From: Ascidia mentula | Lineage: Eukaryota > Chordata > Ascidiacea > Phlebobranchia > Ascidiidae | Length of the DNA: 64,000 bases | NCBI GenBank assembly: GCA_947561715.1 | Contig: OX387203.1 | Coordinates: 11,346,001 to 11,410,000 of the forward strand | Reading direction: 5' to 3' | In this document: positions 53,590-64,000 of the stretch, piece by piece | How the letters are laid out: every line of letters begins with the position of its first letter | How positions within the stretch are numbered: position 1 is the stretch's first letter | Program-made: the position numbers and the translations under genes | The notes under the pieces: generated by a model | Told to the model about the DNA's origin: nothing | Seen by the model: the letters and a program-made list of their open reading frames with translations, nothing else | Database searches by the model: none

Positions 53590-55383
53590 ATAATAAAGCT
53601 TGTACTGCAAAAAAATATTTTTTGTCGAAAAGTCATATACTGCAAAATGGACAAGTGCTGAAATCTCATAGTTACATACGTTGTGCAACCGCAAAAGCAA
53701 TACTGGAGTATCAGCGTTTTCCACTGTATAATAAAGCTTGTACTGCAAAAAAATATTTTTTATCGAAAAGTCATATACTGCAAAATGGACAAGTGCTGAA
53801 ATCGCATAGTTACATACGTTGTGCAACCGCAAAAGCAATACTGGAGTATCAGCGTTTTCCACTGTATAATAAAGCTTGTACTGCAAAAAAATATTTTTTA
53901 TCGAAAAGTCATATACTGCAAAATGGACAAGTGCTGAAATCGCATAGTTACATACGTTGTGCAACCACAAAAGCAATACTGGAGTATCAGCGTTTTCCAC
54001 TGTATAATAAAGCTTGTACTGCAAAAAAATATTTTTTGTCGAAAAGTCATATACTGCAAAATGGACAAGTGCTGAAATCGCATAGTTACATACGTTGTGC
54101 AACCGCAAAAGCAATACTGGAGTATCAGCGTTTTCCACTGTATAATAAAGCTTGTACTGCAAAAAAATATTTTTTGTCGAAAAGTCATATACTGCAAAAT
54201 GGACAAGTGCTGAAATCGCATAGTTACATACGTTGTGCAACCGCAAAAGCAATACTGGAGTATCAGCGTTTTCCACTGTATAATAAAGCTTGTACTGCAA
54301 AAAAATATTTTTTGTCGAAAAGTGATACACTGCAAAATGGACAAGTGCTGAAATCTCAAAGTTACATACGTTGTGCAACCGCAAAAGCAATACTGGAGTA
54401 TCAGCGTTTTCCACTGTATAATAAAGCTTGTACTGCAAAAAAATATTTTTTATCGAAAAGTCATATACTGCAAAATGGACAAGTGCTGAAATCGCATAGT
54501 TACATACGTTGTGCAACCGCAAAAGCAATACTGGAGTATCAGCGTTTTCCACTGTATAATAAAGCTTGTACTGCGAAAAAAATATTTTTTATCGAAAGGT
54601 CATATACTGCAAAATGGACAAGTGCTGAAATCGCATAGTTACATACGTTGTGCAACCGCAAAAGCAATACTGGAGTATCAGCGTTTTCCACTGTATAATA
54701 AAGCTTGTACTGCAAAAAAATATTTTTCATCGAAAAGTCATATACTGCAAAATGGACAAGTGCTGAAATCGCATAGTTACATACGTTGTGCAACCGCAAA
54801 AGCAATACTGGAGTATCAGCGTTTTCCACTGTATAATAAAGCTTGTACTGCAAAAATTATTTTTCTTCGAAAAGTCATACACTGCAAAATGGACAAGTGC
54901 TGAAATCTCATAGTTACATACGTTGTGCAACCGCAAAAACAATACTGGAGTATCAGCGTTTTCCACTGTATAATAAAGCTTGTACTGCAAAAAAATATTT
55001 TTTATCGAAAAGTCATATACTGCAAAATGGACAAGTGCTGAAATCGCATAGTTACATACGTTGTGCAACCGCAAAAGCAATACTGGAGTATCAGCGTTTT
55101 CCACTGTATAATAAAGCTTGTACTGCAAAAAATATTTTTCATCGAAAAATCATATACTGCAAAATGGACAAGTGCTGAAATCTCATAGTTACATACGTTG
55201 TGCAACCGCAAAAGCAATACTGGAGTATCAGCGTTTTCCACTGTATAATAAAGCTTGTACTGCAAAAAATAATTTTTTGTCGAAAAGTCATACACTGCAA
55301 AATGGACTAGTGCTCAAAATCTCATAGTTACATACGTTGTGCAACCGCAAAAGCAATACTGGGGTATCAGCGTTTTCCACTGT
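53590..55383 (+). repeat. 13-monomer tandem duplication, copy 1 (1,794 bp)
   Basis: Shares the CAACCACAAAAG variant (near 53964 and 55758), AAGTGATACAC (near 54322 and 56116) and the GCGAAAAAAAT insertion (near 54574 and 56368) with the next copy. This copy alone has GTGCTCAAAATC (near 55311) where the other has GTGCTGAAATC (near 57105), a one-base insertion with a substitution. Ends are approximate. Confidence 0.85.
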
Positions 55384-57177
55384 ATAATAAAGCTTGTACT
55401 GCAAAAAAATATTTTTTGTCGAAAAGTCATATACTGCAAAATGGACAAGTGCTGAAATCTCATAGTTACATACGTTGTGCAACCGCAAAAGCAATACTGG
55501 AGTATCAGCGTTTTCCACTGTATAATAAAGCTTGTACTGCAAAAAAATATTTTTTATCGAAAAGTCATATACTGCAAAATGGACAAGTGCTGAAATCGCA
55601 TAGTTACATACGTTGTGCAACCGCAAAAGCAATACTGGAGTATCAGCGTTTTCCACTGTATAATAAAGCTTGTACTGCAAAAAAATATTTTTTATCGAAA
55701 AGTCATATACTGCAAAATGGACAAGTGCTGAAATCGCATAGTTACATACGTTGTGCAACCACAAAAGCAATACTGGAGTATCAGCGTTTTCCACTGTATA
55801 ATAAAGCTTGTACTGCAAAAAAATATTTTTTGTCGAAAAGTCATATACTGCAAAATGGACAAGTGCTGAAATCGCATAGTTACATACGTTGTGCAACCGC
55901 AAAAGCAATACTGGAGTATCAGCGTTTTCCACTGTATAATAAAGCTTGTACTGCAAAAAAATATTTTTTGTCGAAAAGTCATATACTGCAAAATGGACAA
56001 GTGCTGAAATCGCATAGTTACATACGTTGTGCAACCGCAAAAGCAATACTGGAGTATCAGCGTTTTCCACTGTATAATAAAGCTTGTACTGCAAAAAAAT
56101 ATTTTTTGTCGAAAAGTGATACACTGCAAAATGGACAAGTGCTGAAATCTCAAAGTTACATACGTTGTGCAACCGCAAAAGCAATACTGGAGTATCAGCG
56201 TTTTCCACTGTATAATAAAGCTTGTACTGCAAAAAAATATTTTTTATCGAAAAGTCATATACTGCAAAATGGACAAGTGCTGAAATCGCATAGTTACATA
56301 CGTTGTGCAACCGCAAAAGCAATACTGGAGTATCAGCGTTTTCCACTGTATAATAAAGCTTGTACTGCGAAAAAAATATTTTTTATCGAAAGGTCATATA
56401 CTGCAAAATGGACAAGTGCTGAAATCGCATAGTTACATACGTTGTGCAACCGCAAAAGCAATACTGGAGTATCAGCGTTTTCCACTGTATAATAAAGCTT
56501 GTACTGCAAAAAAATATTTTTCATCGAAAAGTCATATACTGCAAAATGGACAAGTGCTGAAATCGCATAGTTACATACGTTGTGCAACCGCAAAAGCAAT
56601 ACTGGAGTATCAGCGTTTTCCACTGTATAATAAAGCTTGTACTGCAAAAATTATTTTTCTTCGAAAAGTCATACACTGCAAAATGGACAAGTGCTGAAAT
56701 CTCATAGTTACATACGTTGTGCAACCGCAAAAACAATACTGGAGTATCAGCGTTTTCCACTGTATAATAAAGCTTGTACTGCAAAAAAATATTTTTTATC
56801 GAAAAGTCATATACTGCAAAATGGACAAGTGCTGAAATCGCATAGTTACATACGTTGTGCAACCGCAAAAGCAATACTGGAGTATCAGCGTTTTCCACTG
56901 TATAATAAAGCTTGTACTGCAAAAAATATTTTTCATCGAAAAATCATATACTGCAAAATGGACAAGTGCTGAAATCTCATAGTTACATACGTTGTGCAAC
57001 CGCAAAAGCAATACTGGAGTATCAGCGTTTTCCACTGTATAATAAAGCTTGTACTGCAAAAAATAATTTTTTGTCGAAAAGTCATACACTGCAAAATGGA
57101 CTAGTGCTGAAATCTCATAGTTACATACGTTGTGCAACCGCAAAAGCAATACTGGGGTATCAGCGTTTTCCACTGTA
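55384..57177 (+). repeat. 13-monomer tandem duplication, copy 2 (1,794 bp)
   Basis: Second copy of the adjoining segment. Both copies end in the CTGGGGTATC monomer (near 55362 and 57155). The indels within a copy cancel or lie across the boundary, so the offset is exactly 13 x 138. Confidence 0.83.
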
Positions 57178-57323
57178 TAATAAAGCTTGTACTGCAAAAA
57201 ATATTTTTCATCGAAAAATCATATACTGCAAAATGGACAAGTGCTGAAATCGCTCAGTTACATACGTTGTGCAACCGCAAAAGCAATACTGGAGTATCAG
57301 CGTTTTCCACTGTATAATAAAGC

Positions 57324-60300
57324 TTGTACTGCGAAAATTATTTTTCTTCGAAAAGTCATACACTGCAAAATGGACAAGTGCTGAAATCTCATAGTTACAT
57401 ACGTTGTGCAACCGCAAAAACAATACTGGAGTATCAGCGTTTTCCACTGTATAATAAAGCTTGTACTGCAAAAAAATATTTTTTATCGAAAAGTCATATA
57501 CTGCAAAATGGACAAGTGCTGAAATCGCATAGTTATATACGTTGTGCAACCGCAAAAGCAATACTGGAGTATCAGCGTTTTCCACTGTATAATAAAGCTT
57601 GTACTGCAAAAAATTATTTTTTGTCGAAAAGTCATACACTGCAAAATGGACAAGTGCTGAAATCTCATAGTTACATACGTTGTGCAACCGAAAAAGCAAT
57701 ACTGTAGTATCAGCGTTTTCCACTGTATAATAAAGCTTGTACTGCAAAAAAATATTTTTTATCGAAAAGTCATATACTGCAAAATGGACAAGTGCTGAAA
57801 TCTCATAGTTACATACGTTGTGCAACCGCAAAAGCAATACTGGAGTATCAACGTTTTTCACTGTATAATAAAGCTTGTACTGCAAAAAATTTTTTTTTGT
57901 CGAAAAGTCATACACTGCAAAATGGACAAGTGCTGAAATCTCATAGTTACATACGTTGTGCAACCGCAAAAGCAATACTGGAGTATCAGCGTTTACCACT
58001 GTATAATAAAGCTTGTACTGCAAAAAAATATTTTTTATCGAAAGGTCATATACTGCAAAATGGACAAGTGCTGAAATCGCATAGTTACATACGTTTTGCA
58101 ACCGCAAAAGCAATACTGGAGTATCAGCGTTTTCCACTGTATAATAAAGCTTGTACTGCAAAAAAATATTTTTCATCGAAAAGTCATATACTGCAAAATG
58201 GACAAGTGCTGAAATCGCATAGTTACATACGTTGTGCAACCGCAAAAGCAATACTGGAGTATCAGCGTTTTCCACTGTATAATAAAGCTTGTACTGCAAA
58301 AAATTATTTTTCTTCGAAAAGTCATACACTGCAAAATGGACAAGTGCTGAAATCTCATAGTTACATACGTTGTGCAACCGCAAAAGCAATACTGGAGTAT
58401 CAGCGTTTTCCACTGTATAATAAAGCTTGTACTGCAAAAAAATATTTTTTATCGAAAAGTCATATACTGCAAAATGGACAAGTGCTGAAATCGCATAGTT
58501 ACATACGTTGTGCAATCGCAAAAGCAATACTGGAGTATCAGCGTTTTCCAATGTATAATAAAGCTTGTACTGCAAAAAATTATTTTTTGTCGAAAAGTCA
58601 TACACTGCAAAATGGACAAGTGCTGAAATCTCAAAGTTACATACGTTGTGCAACCGCAAAAGCAATACTGGAGTATCAGCGTTTTCCACTGTATAATAAA
58701 GCTTGTACTGCAAAAAAATATTTTTTATCGAAAAGTCATATACTGCAAAATGGACAAGTGCTGAAATCGCATAGTTACATACGTTGTGCAACCGCAAAAG
58801 CAATACTGGAGTATCAGCGTTTTCCACTGTATAATAAAGCTTGTACCGCAAAAAAATATTTTTTATCGAAACGTCATATACTGCAAAATGGACAAGTGCT
58901 GAAATCTCATAGTTACATACGTTGTGCAACCGCAAAAGCAATACTGGAGTATCAACGTTTTCACTGTATAATAAAGCTTGTACTGCAAAAAATTTTTTTT
59001 TGCCGAAAAGTCATACACTGCAAAATGGACAAGTGCTGAAATCTCATAGTTACATACGTTGTGCAACCGCAAAAGCAATACTGGAGTATCAGCGTTTTCC
59101 ACTGTATAATAAAGCTTGTACTGCAAAAAAATATTTTTTATCGAAAGGTCATATACTGCAAAATGGACAAGTGCTGAAATCGCATAGTTACATACGTTGT
59201 GCAACCGCAAAAGCAATACTGGAGTATCAGCGTTTTCCACTGTATAATAAAGCTTGTACTGCAAAAAAATATTTTTCATCGAAAAGTCATATACGGCAAA
59301 ATGGACAAGTGCTGAAATCGCAAAGTTACATACGTTGTGCAACCGCAAAAGCAATACTGGAGTATCAGCGTTTTCCACTGTATAATAAAGCTTGTACTGC
59401 AAAAAAATATTTTTTATCGAAAAGTCATATACTGCAAAATGGACAAGTGCTGAAATCGCATAGTTACATACGTTGTGCAACCGCAAAAGCAATACTGGAG
59501 TATCAGCGTTTTCCACTGTATAATAAAGCTTGTACTGCAAAAAATTATTTTTTGTCGAAAAGTCATACACTGCAAAATGGACAAGTGCTGAAATCTGAAA
59601 GTTACATACGTTGTGCAACCGCAAAAGCAATACTGGAGTATCAGCGTTTTCCACTGTATAATAAAGCTTGTACTGCAAAAAAATATTTTTTATCGAAAAG
59701 TCATATACTGCAAAATGGACAAGTGCTGAAATCGCATAGTTACATACGTTGTGCAACCGCAAAAGCAATACTGGAGTATCAGCGTTTTCCACTGTATAAT
59801 AAAGCTTGTACTGCAAAAAATTTTTTTTTGTCGAAAAGTCATACACTGCAAAATGGACAAGTGCTGAAATCTCATAGTTACATACGTTGTGCAACCGCAA
59901 AAGCAATACTGGAGTATCAGCGTTTTCCACTGTATAATAAAAAGCTTGTACTGCAAAAAAATATTTTTTATCGAAAAGTCATATACTGCAAAATGGACAA
60001 GTGCTGAAATCGCATAGTTACATACGTTGTGCAACCGCAAAAGCAATACTGGAGCATCAGCGTTTTCCACTGTATGATAAAGCTTGTACTGAAAAAAATT
60101 ATTTTTCATCGAAAAGTCATATACTGCAAAATGGACAAGTGCTGAAATTGCACAGTTACATACGTTGTGCAACCGCAAAAGCAATGCTGGAGTATCAGCG
60201 TTTTCCACGATATAATAAAGCTTGTACTGCAAAAAAATATTTTTCATCGAAAAATCATATACTGCAAAATGGACAAGTGCTGAAATCGCTCAGTTACATA

Positions 60301-60634
60301 CGTTGTGCAAACGCAAAAGCAATACTGGAGTACCAGCGTTTTCCACTGTATAATAAAGCTTGTACTGAAAAAAATTATTTTTTATCGAAAAGTCATACAC
60401 TGCAAAATGGACAAGTGCTGAAATCTCATAGTTACATACGTTGTGCAACCGCAAAAGCAATACTGGAGTATCAGCGTTTTCCACTGTATAATAAAGCTTG
60501 TACTGCAAAAAATATTTTTCATCGAAAAATCATATACTGCAAAATGGACAAGTGCTGAAATCGCTCAGTTACATACGTTGTGCAACCGCAAAAGCAATAC
60601 TGGAGTATCAGCGTTTTCCACTGTATAATAAAGC
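57324..60634 (+). repeat. Canonical higher-order block, 24 monomers (beta)
   Basis: Third full 3,311-bp unit, matching 32642-35952 (offset 24682) and 44085-47395 (offset 13239). Beta markers CCGAAAAAGC near 57690 and CCAATGTAT near 58549, C deletion near 58960, AA insertion near 59941. Private changes are CTGTAGTATC near 57704, which interrupts the open frame, and ATACGGCAAAA near 59294. Confidence 0.87.
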
Positions 60635-63600
60635 TTGTACTGCGAAAATTATTTTTCTTCGAAAAGTCATACACTGCAAAATGGACAAGTGCTGAAATCT
60701 CATAGTTACATACGTTGTGCAACCGCAAAAACAATACTGGAGTATCAGCGTTTTCCACTGTATAATAAAGCTTGTACTGCAAAAAAATATTTTTTATCGA
60801 AAAGTCATATACTGCAAAATGGACAAGTGCTGCAATCGCATAGTTATATACGTTGTGCAACCGCAAAAGCAATACTGGAGTATCAGCGTTTTCCACTGTA
60901 TAATAAAGCTTGTACTGCAAAAAATTATTTTTTGTCGAAAAGTCATACACTGCAAAATGGACAAGTGCTGAAATCTCATAGTTACATACATTGTGCAACC
61001 GCAAAAGCAATACTGGAGTATCAGCGTTTTCCACTGTATAATAAAGCTTGTACTGCAAAAAAATATTTTTTATCGAAAAGTCATATACTGCAAAATGGAC
61101 AAGTGCTGAAATCTCATAGTTACATACGTTGTGCAACCGCAAAAGCAATACTGGAGTATCAACGTTTTTCACTGTATAATAAAGCTTGTACTGCAAAAAA
61201 TTTTTTTTTGTCGAAAAGTCATACACTGCAAAATGGACAAGTGCTGAAATCTCATAGTTACATACGTTGTGCAACCGCAAAAGCAATACTGGAGTATCAG
61301 CGTTTACCACTGTATAATAAAGCTTGTACTGCAAAAAAATATTTTTTATCGAAAGGTCATATACTGCAAAATGGACAAGTGCTGAAATCGCATAGTTACA
61401 TACGTTTTGCAACCGCAAAAGCAATACTGGAGTATCAGCGTTTTCCACTGTATAATAAAGCTTGTACTGCAAAAAAATATTTTTCATCGAAAAGTCATAT
61501 ACTGCAAAATGGACAAGTGCTGAAATCGCATAGTTACATACGTTGTGCAACCGCAAAAGCAATACTGGAGTATCAGCGTTTTCCACTGTATAATAAAGCT
61601 TGTACTGCAAAAAATTATTTTTCTTCGAAAAGTCATACACTGCAAAATGGACAAGTGCTGAAATCTCATAGTTACATACGTTGTGCAATCGCAAAAGCAA
61701 TACTGGAGTATCAGCGTTTTCCACTGTATAATAAAGCTTGTACTGCAAAAAATTATTTTTTGTCGAAAAGTCATACACTGCAAAATGGACAAGTGCTGAA
61801 ATCTCAAAGTTACATACGTTGTGCAACCGCAAAAGCAATACTGGAGTATCAGCGTATTCCACTGTATAATAAAGCTTGTACTGCAAAAAAATATTTTTTA
61901 TCGAAAAGTCATATACTGCAAAATGGACAAGTGCTGAAATCGCATAGTTACATACGTTGTGCAACCGCAAAAGCAATACTGGAGTATCAGCGTTTTCCAC
62001 TGTATAATAAAGCTTGTACCGCAAAAAAATATTTATTATCGAAACGTCATATACTGCAAAATGGACAAGTGCTGAAATCTCATAGTTACATACGTTGTGC
62101 AACCGCAAAAGCAATACTGGAGTATCAACGTTTTCACTGTATAATAAAGCTTGTACTGCAAAAAAATTTTTTTTGCCGAAAAGTCATACACTGCAAAATG
62201 GACAAGTGCTGAAATCTCATAGTTACATACGTTGTGCAACCGCAAAAGCAATACTGGAGTATCAGCGTTTTCCACTGTATAATAAAGCTTGTACTGCAAA
62301 AAAATATTTTTTATCGAAAGGTCATATACTGCAAAATGGACAAGTGCTGAAATCGCATAGTTACATACGTTGTGCAACCGCAAAAGCAATACTGGAGTAT
62401 CAGCGTTTTCCACTGTATAATAAAGCTTGTACTGCAAAAAAATATTTTTCATCGAAAAGTCATATACTGCAAAATGGACAAGTGCTGAAATCGCAAAGTT
62501 ACATACGTTGTGCAACCGCAAAAGCAATACTGGAGTATCAGCGTTTTCCACTGTATAATAAAGCTTGTACTGCAAAAAAATATTTTTTATCGAAAAGTCA
62601 TATACTGCAAAATGGACAAGTGCTGAAATCGCATAGTTACATACGTTGTGCAATCGCAAAAGCAATACTGGAGTATCAGCGTTTTCCAATGTATAATAAA
62701 GCTTGTACTGCAAAAAATTATTTTTTGTCGAAAAGTCATACACTGCAAAATGGACAAGTGCTGAAATCTCAAAGTTACATACGTTGTGCAACCGCAAAAG
62801 CAATACTGGAGTATCAGCGTTTTCCACTGTATAATAAAGCTTGTACTGCAAAAAAATATTTTTTATCGAAAAGTCATATACTGCAAAATGGACAAGTGCT
62901 GAAATCGCATAGTTACATACGTTGTGCAACCGCAAAAGCAATACTGGAGTATCAGCGTTTTCCACTGTATAATAAAGCTTGTACCGCAAAAAAATATTTT
63001 TTATCGAAACGTCATGTACTGCAAAATGGACAAGTGCTGAAATCTCATAGTTACATACGTTGTGCAACCGCAAAAGCAATACTGGAGTATCAACGTTTTC
63101 ACTGTATAATAAAGCTTGTACTGCAAAAAATTTTTTTTTGCCGAAAAGTCATACACTGCAAAATGGACAAGTGCTGAAATCTCATAGTTACATACGTTGT
63201 GCAACCGCAAAAGCAATACTGGAGTATCAGCGTTTTCCACTGTATAATAAAGCTTGTACTGCAAAAAAATATTTTTTATCGAAAGGTCATATACTGCAAA
63301 ATGGACAAGTGCTGAAATCGCATAGTTACATACGTTGTGCAACCGCAAAAGCAATACTGGAGTATCAGCGTTTTCCACTGTATAATAAAGCTTGTACTGC
63401 AAAAAAATATTTTTCATCGAAAAGTCATATACTGCAAAATGGACAAGTGCTGAAATCGCAAAGTTACATACGTTGTGCAACCGCAAAAGCAATACTGGAG
63501 TATCAGCGTTTTCCACTGTATAATAAAGCTTGTACTGCAAAAAAATATTTTTTATCGAAAAGTCATATACTGCAAAATGGACAAGTGCTGAAATCGCATA

Positions 63601-64000
63601 GTTACATACGTTGTGCAACCGCAAAAGCAATACTGGAGTATCAGCGTTTTCCACTGTATAATAAAGCTTGTACTGCAAAAAATTATTTTTTGTCGAAAAG
63701 TCATACACTGCAAAATGGACAAGTGCTGAAATCTGAAAGTTACATACGTTGTGCAACCGCAAAAGCAATACTGGAGTATCAGCGTTTTCCACTGTATAAT
63801 AAAGCTTGTACTGCAAAAAAATATTTTTTATCGAAAAGTCATATACTGCAAAATGGACAAGTGCTGAAATCGCATAGTTACATACGTTGTGCAACCGCAA
63901 AAGCAATACTGGAGTATCAGCGTTTTCCACTGTATAATAAAGCTTGTACTGCAAAAAATTTTTTTTTGTCGAAAAGTCATACACTGCAAAATGGACAAGT
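60635..64000 (+). repeat. Higher-order block, chimeric, cut by the window end
   Basis: Starts as alpha (TACATTGTGC near 60988, CGTATTCC near 61853, C deletion near 62131). After about 62.63 kb it changes to beta-class sequence (CCAATGTAT near 62688, and a CAAAAAATTTTTTTTTGCCG core near 63123 instead of CAAAAAAATTTTTTTTGCCG). The C-deletion monomer therefore occurs twice, 965 bp apart (7 monomers minus 1). One monomer is also missing relative to the canonical order near 61.7 kb. Private changes are GCTGCAATCG near 60832, ATTTATTATCG near 62033 and CATGTACTGC near 63015. Confidence 0.83.

Larger units (their letters stand above)
47396..57323 (+). repeat. Very long composite block, 72 monomers
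   Basis: Alpha head (TACATTGTGC near 47748, 5-bp deletion at 48760, C deletion near 49036) copied from 35953-39394 but with the 276-bp dimer present once. At about 50.4 kb it switches to the sequence order of 24.65-25.67 kb (offset 25785), including GGATAAGTG near 50888 and the AA insertion near 50971. From 52.1 kb it follows the long run of 40.9-43.3 kb (offset 11170). It ends with a 13-monomer tandem duplication (53.6-57.2 kb). The block therefore joins pieces of at least three other blocks. Confidence 0.8.
1..64000 (+). repeat. 138-bp satellite DNA array, filling the whole window
   Basis: The same unit recurs head to tail without interruption. The GTGCTG of the first monomer at 7 recurs at 145, 283, 421 and so on, 138 bp apart, giving about 464 monomers. 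All share one orientation; no inverted monomer, spacer or foreign insertion was seen. Most differences between monomers are a few substitutions, concentrated in the A/T core and in a few diagnostic positions (CGCATAG or CTCATAG; CATATACTG or CATACACTG). By hand count one monomer has 50 G or C in 138 bp (36%). Homogeneous arrays of this kind are known from eukaryotic centromeric, pericentromeric and subtelomeric heterochromatin; the exact chromosomal site is not visible here. Both array ends lie outside the window. Confidence 0.99.

Noticed and set aside
60717..60971. Short frames of 61-185 codons between block landmarks
   Set aside because: They are pieces of the satellite read in another frame after 1-bp or 2-bp indels and recur identically in each copy of a block.
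1..64000. CRISPR array
   Set aside because: The whole 138-bp period is conserved; there are no short conserved repeats separated by unique spacers.
1..64000. Transposon-derived repeat, for example internal repeats of an LTR element or Helitron
   Set aside because: No terminal repeats, target-site duplications, transposase or reverse transcriptase sequence, or change of orientation anywhere in the window.
1..64000. tRNA, rRNA or other structured RNA gene within the monomer
   Set aside because: No cloverleaf, no A or B box pair at proper spacing and no recognisable rRNA sequence; the only strong secondary structure is the simple A/T dyad.

Overview
The window is one uninterrupted tandem array of a roughly 138-bp satellite DNA, about 464 monomers all in the same orientation from the first base to the last. 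I found no gene, RNA gene, transposon, CRISPR array or unique sequence. A head-to-tail array this long, about 36% GC by hand count of one monomer, with nested multi-monomer periodicities, is typical of eukaryotic heterochromatin (centromeric, pericentromeric, subtelomeric, sex or B chromosome). I do not recognise the monomer and cannot name the species.

Monomer: counting position 1 as the G of GTGCTG at base 7, it holds a TGTA plus AATAAA element (71-81), a HindIII site (80-85), an A/T-rich dyad (92-108) and a conserved 3' part ending CAAAATGGACAA. Three A/T-core variants recur: an A type with A7-TAT6 usually followed by CATATACTG, a B type with A6-TTA-T6 usually followed by CATACACTG, and a C type with A6 followed by about ten T. 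A and B types often alternate, giving 276-bp dimers.

Higher-order structure: a marker monomer with a 1-bp-short GCGAAAATT core recurs 14 times and divides the window into blocks. The canonical block is 24 monomers (3,311 bp; 32642-35952, 44085-47395, 57324-60634). Other blocks are deleted, duplicated or extended versions. Two haplotypes of the block, alpha and beta, tend to alternate. Longer blocks (12.1-18.4, 21.3-32.6, 39.4-44.1, 47.4-57.3 kb) carry a second kind of sequence, long runs without frame-changing indels. Above this are segmental duplications: a tandem pair of about 84 monomers (27.56-39.15 and 39.15-50.31 kb), a 15,586-bp-offset pair (1-6.2 and 15.6-21.8 kb), and local duplications of 11 monomers (7.9-10.9 kb), 13 monomers (53.6-57.2 kb) and 2 monomers (23.7-24.3, 38.2-38.7 kb). 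This is the signature of repeated unequal exchange.

Very long open frames (up to about 1,800 codons on both strands) exist only because 138 is divisible by three and the consensus lacks stops in those frames. I do not annotate them as genes.
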